A DNA stretch of 38,968 bases, taken from NCBI GenBank assembly GCA_016844465.1, contig JAERMO010000004.1, positions 18,619 through 57,586 of the forward strand, in the 5' to 3' direction. The DNA is from Nitrosarchaeum sp. (GTDB lineage: Archaea > Thermoproteota > Nitrososphaeria > Nitrososphaerales > Nitrosopumilaceae). A program made the translations under genes and the position numbers. The notes below the pieces were generated by a model. That model saw only the letters and a list, made by a program, of their open reading frames with translations. It made no database searches and had not been told where the DNA came from. Of the stretch, positions 32,160 to 38,968 are shown piece after piece (position 1 is the stretch's first letter; every line of letters starts with the position of its first letter).

Positions 32160-33427
32160 TCCAAATCCCTCGGATCGGTAATTTTACCTGTAACTGCAGA
32201 TGCTGCTGCTACAAGCGGTGATGAAAGATATGTTTGTGAATCAATATGTCCCATTCGTCCTGGAAAATTTCTATTTGTTGTACTGATACAAATTTCATCT
32301 TTTGCCAAGACTCCCATATGAGCTCCACAACATGCGCCACATGTTGGAGGCCCAACTGTCGCACCAGCATCTAGAAATATTTTAAGCAATCCATTTTCCA
32401 TCGCCCGTTTGTAAATAGAAATTGCAGCAGGCAAAATTTCGGTTCTAATCTTTACTTTTCGTCCCTTGAGAATTTTGGCAGCTGCTTCCAAATCTTCGTA
32501 TTTTGCACCAGTACAAGAACCAATGTATGATTTATCCAAGTCTACAGATGGAGCTTCTCGTACAATTGAAATATTTTCTGGAGAAAATGGTTTTGCCACA
32601 ATTGGTTCCATTTCTGAACCTTCGTATTCGTATATTTTTTGATATTGAGCATCATCATCTCCTTTAATTAATGAAATGCCCGTAGCACCTCTACTTGTAA
32701 GATAGTCTACAACTTTTTGATCGGGCTCTACTATTCCATTTTTAGCTCCTGCTTCTGTAGTCATATTACATAAAGTCAATCTACTTTCAACTGACATTTC
32801 ATTTATTCCACCTCCACCAAATTGCATAGTTTTGTATGCACCTCCTTCAGTGCCAATATCACCAATTATTTTTAAAATAAAGTCTTTGGCCATTACATAT
32901 TCTGGAAGTTTTCCATTTAGCTTAAAGTATAATGTTTCAGGAACCTTGAACCAAATTTTTCCATTCAATAAAACATAAGCAACGTCAGTATGACCTAGTC
33001 CACAAGCAAATGATCCTAAAGCGCCAGTAGTGTTAGTATGCGAGTCACCTCCAACATAGACCTCTCCAGGCATTACCAATGCTTCTTCATGAGATAACGT
33101 GTGACATATTCCATATTGTCCCATTCCATACTTGAAGTGTTTTTCAATGCCGTAATTTTTTGTGAAATTTGATAATTTCACGATATTTTCAGCAGAGATC
33201 TTATCTGGAGAAGGGACAAAATGATCTTCGGCAACCCAGACTTTTGATGGGTCCCACAATTTGTCAACATTAATGCCTTGTTTCTTTAATTTATCAAATA
33301 CTTTGATTACACCTGGACCAGACACATCATGAATCATAACTTTATCCACATTTGCAAAAACTACATCGTCAGGAGATACTTGTGCCCTACTTGAAGCGCG
33401 TGCAAGTATTTTCTCAGTAATATTCAT
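32156..33427 (-). CDS. Archaeal-type isopropylmalate/homoaconitate isomerase large subunit
   Basis: 423 residues, the archaeal HacA/LeuC length. [4Fe-4S] ligands appear in SYIGSCTGAKYEDLEAA and GPPTCGACCGAHMGVLA. EVYVGGDSHTNTTGALGSFA and NRNFPGRMGHIDSQTYLSSP complete the aconitase-superfamily pattern. It is first in the four-gene operon, divergent from cofE across 73 bp. Its sequence differs widely from the LeuC two genes on, so this is not a recent duplication. Confidence 0.88.
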   Translation of the reverse strand: MNITEKILARASSRAQVSPDDVVFANVDKVMIHDVSGPGVIKVFDKLKKQGINVDKLWDPSKVWVAEDHFVPSPDKISAENIVKLSNFTKNYGIEKHFKYGMGQYGICHTLSHEEALVMPGEVYVGGDSHTNTTGALGSFACGLGHTDVAYVLLNGKIWFKVPETLYFKLNGKLPEYVMAKDFILKIIGDIGTEGGAYKTMQFGGGGINEMSVESRLTLCNMTTEAGAKNGIVEPDQKVVDYLTSRGATGISLIKGDDDAQYQKIYEYEGSEMEPIVAKPFSPENISIVREAPSVDLDKSYIGSCTGAKYEDLEAAAKILKGRKVKIRTEILPAAISIYKRAMENGLLKIFLDAGATVGPPTCGACCGAHMGVLAKDEICISTTNRNFPGRMGHIDSQTYLSSPLVAAASAVTGKITDPRDLE

Positions 33428-33500
33428 AATCGAAAAAACGAGTATTACAGATTAAAAGCTTTTCAGAACAGTAAAAAAGAAAAGAATCATCAGACATGAT

Positions 33501-34268
33501 GTGCCTCTAACCGTATTACCCCTATTTTCAGAAAGAAAAAGAGAGCGATTCGATATCTTTGAGGCATTGACAGAGACGTTAGATAAAAACAATGAAAGGT
33601 TACAAGAGGGAGACGTCATAGTAATATCAACAAAATACATCTCCAATGCTCAAGGAAGGATAATTGATCTAAATAATGTCAAGGCATCAATAAAAGGAAT
33701 AGATATTTCTAAGAAATTTCAAATAAAAGCTGAAATTGCAGAAATAATTTTAAGAGAATCAGACAAAATTTTTGGTGGGATTTCAGGTTTTGTTATTACT
33801 TCAGCAGACAACATAATGGCTCCGAATGCAGGAATTGATAAATCAAATGTTAAAAAAGGAAAAATAGTTCTTTATCCAAAGGATCCATATCTTATTGCAG
33901 AACAAATTAGGAGGAAAATATTTTTAAAATTCTTAATACACATAGGAGTTATTTTGGTGGATAGTAGATTGATGCCAGTTCGTATTGGAACATCAGGGGT
34001 GGCAATTTCATGTGCAGGAATTGAGCCAGTATTAGATATGAGGTCTGAAAAAGATCTTGACGGAAATCCATTGAAAGTAACTTTTCAAGCAGTAGTGGAC
34101 AATCTTGCAACAATTGCAAATCACAAAATGGGTGAGGGTGCAGAATCCAAACCGTTTGCAATTATTAGAGATTCAGGAGCAAAGTTGACAGACAGAAAAA
34201 TTAATCCAAAAGAGACAGCAATATCTCCAGACCAGTGCGTATATGTTAGAGGTCTAACAAATCCATAG
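33501..34268 (+). CDS. cofE: Coenzyme F420-0:L-glutamate ligase
   Basis: 255 residues with a GTG start. GDVIVISTKYISNAQGRIID, SGFVITSADNIMAPNAGIDK, LYPKDPYLIAEQIRRKI and VILVDSRLMPVRIGTSGVAI, followed by RDSGAKLT, are the GTP- and metal-binding segments of CofE. It adds gamma-linked glutamates to F420-0. Ammonia-oxidising archaea are known to carry F420 genes. No other cof gene lies in the window. No Shine-Dalgarno is clear before the GTG. Confidence 0.92.
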   Translation: MPLTVLPLFSERKRERFDIFEALTETLDKNNERLQEGDVIVISTKYISNAQGRIIDLNNVKASIKGIDISKKFQIKAEIAEIILRESDKIFGGISGFVITSADNIMAPNAGIDKSNVKKGKIVLYPKDPYLIAEQIRRKIFLKFLIHIGVILVDSRLMPVRIGTSGVAISCAGIEPVLDMRSEKDLDGNPLKVTFQAVVDNLATIANHKMGEGAESKPFAIIRDSGAKLTDRKINPKETAISPDQCVYVRGLTNP

Positions 34269-34325
34269 AATTATTAGAATTTTAACGGGTTCTGCTTTAA
34301 ATAGAGGTTTTAGGGGGACAAATTA

Positions 34326-34874
34326 ATGGAGTACCTAACCAGATATCCCAAAACAATTTCATTTCGTGATGGATTAAGACATAGTATTGATGTAGATAGC
34401 AAGGGAGTTGAACAACTTCACATTGTAGTTAAAAAGAGCTTTGACGAATTAATGAAAATTTTTACTAGGGAAGGTTTTACTAAAGTTAAATTTGAGCATA
34501 AGCAACCAGATCAAATTGGAAATGGTTTGAATCTCAAACTCAAGAAACCTTGGGAAATGCATGTTAGATTAGTAGATCTCAAAAAAGGTTTAATCGGAAT
34601 CCATGCAGAAGTTGAAGTTTCAAGAGATTATCTTCAGCACTTAGTATCGCAAAGAACACCTGTAGTATACGAAGTTGAAGAAATATTGAAAAAATATCAA
34701 GTCGATTATAAGATTTGGCACGATAAAATCAAAAAAAGCGTTCATACAATTGTTGATAATTATAAAGTAAAGCTTGCAACACCTAGCATCCCAGTATTCG
34801 CGTGGAAACCAATGTTATTTGTAATTGGAACAATATGCGTATTCTACCTATGGAAATTCATCAATACCATCTAA
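34326..34874 (+). CDS. Tail-anchored conserved protein, function unknown
   Basis: 182 residues. Residues 1-155 are soluble, with an alpha/beta pattern (EQLHIVVKKSFDELMKIFTR, KKPWEMHVRLVDLKKGLIGI). A single hydrophobic helix at about 163-178 (PMLFVIGTICVFYLWKF) ends the protein, so it is probably tail-anchored in the membrane facing the cytosol. An ATG with a strong purine ribosome site (agggggac) nine bases upstream supports the start. I do not recognise the family. Confidence 0.65.
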   Translation: MEYLTRYPKTISFRDGLRHSIDVDSKGVEQLHIVVKKSFDELMKIFTREGFTKVKFEHKQPDQIGNGLNLKLKKPWEMHVRLVDLKKGLIGIHAEVEVSRDYLQHLVSQRTPVVYEVEEILKKYQVDYKIWHDKIKKSVHTIVDNYKVKLATPSIPVFAWKPMLFVIGTICVFYLWKFINTI

Positions 34875-34904
34875 AATAATTAAAAAAAAGAGAAAAGAGA
34901 TTGA

Positions 34905-35231
34905 TCATATACCCAAAGTTTCTTCTTTGGTTAGTTCAAGAAAGACTTTATCACCTACAGACAAACCCATTTCTTTGTATTCATGCATCTCTAGTTTTAG
35001 CTGAGTAACTCCACTTTGCATGCCCATTCCACCCATTCCAGAAAACATTTTGTTGAGATCCTTCATCATATCATTCATGTTAGTAAATCCCATTACTTTT
35101 GGACTGCCAAAAGGAGACGGTGTAGATGTATTTCCTTCTTTAAGGTCTTTAATTGATGATAGCGAGACTACAACATACGGTGAACCTTCAGGTGAAGCAT
35201 CAATACTTCTTACTACAAATTCTTTTTTCAT
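34905..35231 (-). CDS. Small conserved protein with Gly/Met-rich linker
   Basis: 108 residues: a beta-rich N-terminus (EFVVRSIDASPEGSPYVVVS), a flexible middle (MMKDLNKMFSGMGGMGMQSG), and a C-terminal strand-loop-strand ending in LSVGDKVFLELTKEE. The ends resemble an OB- or AbrB-like small barrel split by the Met-rich insert, but no family is recognised. Single-gene unit; its promoter faces the next gene in the 100-bp spacer. Confidence 0.6.
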   Translation of the reverse strand: MKKEFVVRSIDASPEGSPYVVVSLSSIKDLKEGNTSTPSPFGSPKVMGFTNMNDMMKDLNKMFSGMGGMGMQSGVTQLKLEMHEYKEMGLSVGDKVFLELTKEETLGI

Positions 35232-35331
35232 TAGTTACTCGCTTTTTCTCTATAATTTTAATTTTGATGAGAATTTTGGGCTAGGAGACTAGATTTGAAG
35301 ATTTAATTACAATTTTTGTGATTTTTAATTA

Positions 35332-35868
35332 ATGATTGAAGATAATCTGAAAATATCATTACAGTATTACGGGATATCACCTTGGGAGATTGAAGTAATT
35401 TACGGATATTTGAATTCTAGATTTACGATAATTCAAGAAGAAATCGAATCAAATGATGAAAATTTCGTCAGTTTCTTGAATTTAGATATACCGCTTGCTT
35501 TTAACGAAGAATTTTTCAAATGGTTTGATTTTGGACGTTGGGAGAAAATGAAAGATGTTTTCAAAGAAATGAAAAGGCGGAGAGGCAGTGGAAATGCTTT
35601 AAAGATTAAAATAAATTTTTTAGGAAAGCCAAAAATAATTTTTGACATAGATATTGCTAATAAGCAATTGTACAATAATGCAATTGAAAAAATAGATTTT
35701 GTTTTAGAGTTACTCCCTTATCACCTAGATCCAGAAAAACTACCCTCAGGTATTTTGGAAGTAATTTACAAATTTGATCCGGAGTCAATAAGATGGCGTC
35801 TCAATTCTGCAGTTTCTGAAAATAAAAAATATATTTTCAAAGGAAATACTTGGAATGTGACTACTTGA
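35332..35868 (+). CDS. Hypothetical protein
   Basis: 178 residues, soluble, charged, with Trp/Phe-rich stretches (EEFFKWFDFGRWEKMKDVFK) and an ordinary alpha/beta pattern. No Cys motif, signal or membrane helix. I do not recognise it. ATG start with a TATA-like tttttaatta immediately before it, so the promoter may lie further upstream. Converges on the next gene with an 8-nt overlap. Confidence 0.55.
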   Translation: MIEDNLKISLQYYGISPWEIEVIYGYLNSRFTIIQEEIESNDENFVSFLNLDIPLAFNEEFFKWFDFGRWEKMKDVFKEMKRRRGSGNALKIKINFLGKPKIIFDIDIANKQLYNNAIEKIDFVLELLPYHLDPEKLPSGILEVIYKFDPESIRWRLNSAVSENKKYIFKGNTWNVTT

Positions 35869-36301
35869 GATCTTTTTGAAGTGGTTCAAGTAAACCGTGT
35901 AGTTCTTTGTATTTTAATTCTAAAAATTCCAACGCATTATCAAGTTTTTTTGATTTGCCGTATTTGTAACGAATTAATTCACGATGATGCCAAAATTTTT
36001 TCCCATCTTCAATTGAAATGGTAGTAAAATAATCAGGTCCTTTCAAGCTATCTGGAAGTTTAACATCGTGAGGAAAAAATAATTCTACAATAAACCATTC
36101 ATCACCATCAGGATAATCAGACCCAGTATCCACATCAAAAAATATATGAAGTAAATCAGATTGCATTAAACCATCCTCGTTTATGAAGGGATGTTTAACT
36201 CCAGATTTTTTAAAATCAAGATTAAGAAGTTGAGGCTCAAAAAATCCTTTGATAATAGATTTTCTAAATATTTTATTTGCCTCGTTTATGTTCAACAGCA
36301 A
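35861..36301 (-). CDS. Hypothetical protein
   Basis: 146 residues, soluble. SDLLHIFFDVDTGSDYPDGD-EWFIVELFFPHDV is acidic and aromatic; the C-terminus is a basic helix (LEFLELKYKELHGLLEPLQK). No known motif. The tail-to-tail overlap with the preceding gene suggests both frames are real. It starts 48 bp from the korB stop and may belong to the korAB transcript. Confidence 0.55.
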   Translation of the reverse strand: MLLNINEANKIFRKSIIKGFFEPQLLNLDFKKSGVKHPFINEDGLMQSDLLHIFFDVDTGSDYPDGDEWFIVELFFPHDVKLPDSLKGPDYFTTISIEDGKKFWHHRELIRYKYGKSKKLDNALEFLELKYKELHGLLEPLQKDLK

Positions 36302-36349
36302 GGTGATCTACAAATAAACTAGTCTATAACTCATTAGGTTATTCATGTT

Positions 36350-37312
36350 CTAAATTCTGAGAGAATCAAGTATTTCTGAAACATCAGTAACAGGTAATCC
36401 GTTTTCAGAAATTTTTTGTTTTGCGGGAGGATTTTCAAGGTAATTGGGAATTCTGTCAGTTAGTCTAGCGGAATATTGAGAGATTATTTCATTTTGATAA
36501 AACACACCTATAGGAATTTTTTGTCCCCATTCTAGGGATTTAATCAAAGCTTGAGACAATTTTTCATTAACTTCTGACTCATCATCATAATGTACCATAG
36601 GGTCAAAATGCATATCTTCAAGTTTATAGATTCTAGAGTGTCTTTCCATAGATTCTTGCGCTAAATCTACTCCAGCATACCAATCTCTTGTATTGATATC
36701 ATTGTAAGTTGGACATGGTTGTAACACATCAAGGAAAGAAAGACCTTTGTGACGAACAGCTTTGATGATCAGATCTTTCAGATGTCGAACATCATAAGAA
36801 TAGCCCCGCGCTACAAATGTAAACCCACTGGCTACTGCCAATCCAATAGGATTTACGTTATAGTTGGTGTTTGGAGATGGAAGTGATTTTGTTTTCTCAC
36901 CGAGCCTTAAGGTTGGGGAAGCTTGCCCTTTAGTTAAACCATATACACCGTTATCAAATATTATGTAGGTCATGTCGATATTGCGTCTTCCAGCTGCAAC
37001 AAAATGGCCAGCTCCTATTCCTAATCCGTCGCCATCACCACCAACTGCTACAACGGTCATCTCAGGATTTGCAAGTTTTCCACCTTGGGCAAAAGTCAAA
37101 ACTCTTCCATGTAAGGTATGAACACCATATGTGTTGATAAAGTGAGACGTCTTTCCAGAACAACCTATACCAGAAAAAATTGTTGCCTTATCCCGTTCTA
37201 TTCCCATTTCCGCCAATGCCATTTGTAATGCATTAACTATTCCAAAATCCCCACAACCAGGACACCAATCATTGTGCACTTCAGTTTTGTAATCAGCTAG
37301 TTTAAGCGCCAT
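36350..37312 (-). CDS. korB: 2-oxoacid:ferredoxin oxidoreductase beta subunit
   Basis: 320 residues. [20 protein letters not shown] and [12 protein letters not shown] supply Cys of the single [4Fe-4S] cluster. [20 protein letters not shown] with the following [12 protein letters not shown] is the thiamine-diphosphate/Mg motif (GDG...N-x-x-Y). It oxidises 2-oxoacids such as 2-oxoglutarate or pyruvate to acyl-CoA, reducing ferredoxin, or works in reverse for carbon fixation. It overlaps the korA 3' end by 11 nt. Confidence 0.94.
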   Translation of the reverse strand: MALKLADYKTEVHNDWCPGCGDFGIVNALQMALAEMGIERDKATIFSGIGCSGKTSHFINTYGVHTLHGRVLTFAQGGKLANPEMTVVAVGGDGDGLGIGAGHFVAAGRRNIDMTYIIFDNGVYGLTKGQASPTLRLGEKTKSLPSPNTNYNVNPIGLAVASGFTFVARGYSYDVRHLKDLIIKAVRHKGLSFLDVLQPCPTYNDINTRDWYAGVDLAQESMERHSRIYKLEDMHFDPMVHYDDESEVNEKLSQALIKSLEWGQKIPIGVFYQNEIISQYSARLTDRIPNYLENPPAKQKISENGLPVTDVSEILDSLRI

Positions 37313-38968
37313 GACTTAGAACCTCCCTTTTGTTTGCTTTATTTTCAACTATCTTTTTTAATGAATCATAAATTTCTGTGCTTGTCATTCCTCTTCCGGT
37401 ATATTTTAGTATAAAATAATCAATTTCTCGAGAGATGTTTTGCTTGAAAATCTTGCCTAACTGACCTGAATGATTTGCTTCAATGTCAATGATAATTTTT
37501 GTATTTTTTAAAAGAGATTTGACATAATCAGATGGGAAAGGATGAATTAATTTAATTTGAATAAATCCAACATTAATTCCCTCTTTTTTAAGCATGGAAA
37601 TAGCATCCAAAATTGGACCCTTGGTAGAACCCCAAGAAATTATAGTGTAATCATGGACACCAAATGAAACAACCTGTTCATCATCAGGTATTCTTTTTAT
37701 CACCAAGTCTAGTCTGGACATTCTTTTATCCATCATTTTGATGCGAATCTGAGGATCTTCTGTAATATGACCAAATTCATCGGATTCATCTCCAGTATTC
37801 CAAAAAATACCATTATCCAATCCTAATCTAGAACGTGGGGAAATTCCATCATCAGTAAAAGCAAACCGCTTGTATTCCCCATCTACTTTATCTAACAATA
37901 GACCTCTATCAATAGAAATCTTTTGAGGATCAAATGATAAACATCTGCATAATTAAAACATCTTCCAGTGTCATAGAAACTTTCTTCAATATCACCAGAG
38001 GCATAAACAATTTTTGGAAAATCACCATGTCCAGCATGTACTGCAAAGAGCAAGTCATCTTGTCCATGCCTTGTAGGAAGACCTGTTGAAGGACCACTTC
38101 TTTGATACAAAGTAATTACAATTGGAACTTCGTTAATTCCAGCCCAACCAAGTGCTTCAGTCATTAATGCAAATCCAGGTCCAGAAGTAGATGTGGAAGA
38201 ACGCGTGCCAGTTAATGCAGCGCCAATCATCATGCCCATTGCAGATATTTCATCTTCAGTTTGAATCACAATAGTTGAACCAGGTCTATCATTTTGAATT
38301 TCTAAAAGTTCATTGGATTCAAGATAGACGCTTTCATCAGAAGCAGGAGTAATAGGATAGTATGACTGAAATCTACAACCACTGACCATTTTTCCTATCG
38401 AAGTTCCAAAATGACCTTGGACAAGAATAGTATCAGGTTGTTTAGTAGTACCAGTTAAAGCATATGAAAAATTATCAAATTTTGATTTAGCGTAATCATA
38501 TGCAAAATTTGCTGCTTGTTTATTAATTTCTGCTATCTGAGGTTTTTTTGAAAATATAGAATCAATGGATTGAAGTAAAGGATCAAGTGGCATTTTGACT
38601 AGCCCTAACGATAAAGAAACCGCAAGTACATTAAACAATCTAACTAATCCTTTTAGTTTCGGATTTTCTGTCTCTTCAGCAAGATTTGACAATATTTCTC
38701 GAAAAGACACAGGGTAAAGATTAACACCTTTCTCTTTTGCAATCTCAAGAACTCCTGTAATTGTAAAAGGTTTGTTTTTAGATTCTAATTCTTTGTGTAA
38801 TCTTGCTTTAAAATAATTATCAAGTGTAAGTACTTCATCAGTGGTTGTTTTATCCAAATCAGAATCATATATTATTCCACCATCTTTAGGAACTTCATTA
38901 AAATGTCTGAAAATTGTTTCAGCATCAAAAGAAGCCATTAAAGTAACATCATTTACATTTGAATGAAT
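37302..38968 (-). pseudogene. korA: 2-oxoacid:ferredoxin oxidoreductase alpha (gamma-alpha fusion), frameshifted and open at the right edge
   Basis: The track shows two ORFs (37892-38938 and 37302-37898) that belong to one protein. The first frame stays open past its ATG to the window edge (IHSNVNDVTL-MASFDAE), so the start and part of the gamma domain are outside. It has the pyrimidine-binding segment FQSYYPITPASDESVYLESN and GTRSSTSTSGPGFALMTEAL. After YADVYHL the frame jumps: the next frame reads DPQKISIDRGLLLDKVDGEY on to HGA. In relatives about 20 residues lie between these two pieces. An internal deletion of 3n+1 nt, with TTTG/TTG microhomology at the join, explains both loss and frameshift. 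korB is intact. Confidence 0.85.

Noticed and set aside
1-38968. Insertion sequence or prophage
   Set aside because: No transposase, integrase, terminal inverted repeats with target duplication or phage structural gene was found; only the left-edge helicase fragment suggests mobile or defence DNA.

Overview
The window looks like the chromosome of an AT-rich ammonia-oxidising archaeon of the Nitrosopumilus/Nitrosarchaeum type (Nitrososphaerota, 'Thaumarchaeota'). This rests on archaeal information-processing genes (exosome Rrp4/41/42, SBDS, RpoD, L18e, L10e, L37ae, KEOPS Pcc1, Nob1, prefoldin beta), three DUF6659-type genes, small 'WCPCC' zinc-ribbon genes, a F420 ligase and TATA-type promoters with short or absent leaders. 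It is an inference from gene content; no rRNA is present.

Layout. 1-3.9 kb: the tail of a helicase-associated PLD-like domain, an EndA-like tRNA-splicing endonuclease subunit, a small helical phasin-like gene behind 10-bp tandem repeats, two decayed zinc-ribbon paralogues, a DUF6659 gene and a SpoT-type HD hydrolase. 3.9-7.9 kb: a fixA-fixB-fixCX electron-transfer-flavoprotein operon. 7.9-14.1 kb: palindrome-rich spacers, two more DUF6659 genes, three mini cysteine-rich ORFs, a four-CBS protein, L10e, tRNA-Gly(GCC), a CPA2 antiporter and a candidate C/D box sRNA. 14.2-20 kb: a coiled-coil protein with exact 24-residue repeats, converging on a BcsA-like glycosyltransferase, then a Sulfolobus-type ferredoxin fusion and a rhodanese. 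20.3-27 kb: nadK-nob1, converging on a long operon sbds-rrp4-rrp41-rrp42-rpl37ae-pcc1-pfdB-xpf-rhodanese. 27-29.7 kb: rpoD-rpl18e-rpl13-rps9-nucleotidyltransferase. 29.7-33.4 kb: two complete aconitase-family isomerase pairs in one operon. 33.5-39 kb: cofE, four unknown genes and the 2-oxoacid:ferredoxin oxidoreductase korAB, with korA running off the right edge.

How the genes fit together. The ETF complex, 7Fe-type ferredoxin and KorAB form a low-potential electron and carbon module. The two isomerase pairs suit leucine synthesis plus the alpha-aminoadipate lysine route. The exosome, SBDS, Nob1 and ribosomal genes form the RNA and ribosome maturation block.

The most striking observation is that several conserved genes are interrupted although recognisable coding sequence continues past the break. 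Rrp42 has two in-frame stops before its last helix. A rhodanese and a zinc-ribbon gene each have TGA exactly where Trp is expected. korA has an internal deletion with a frameshift. Real decay, stop-codon readthrough and assembly error all need separating. Most convergent gene pairs also overlap at their 3' ends by 4-42 nt.
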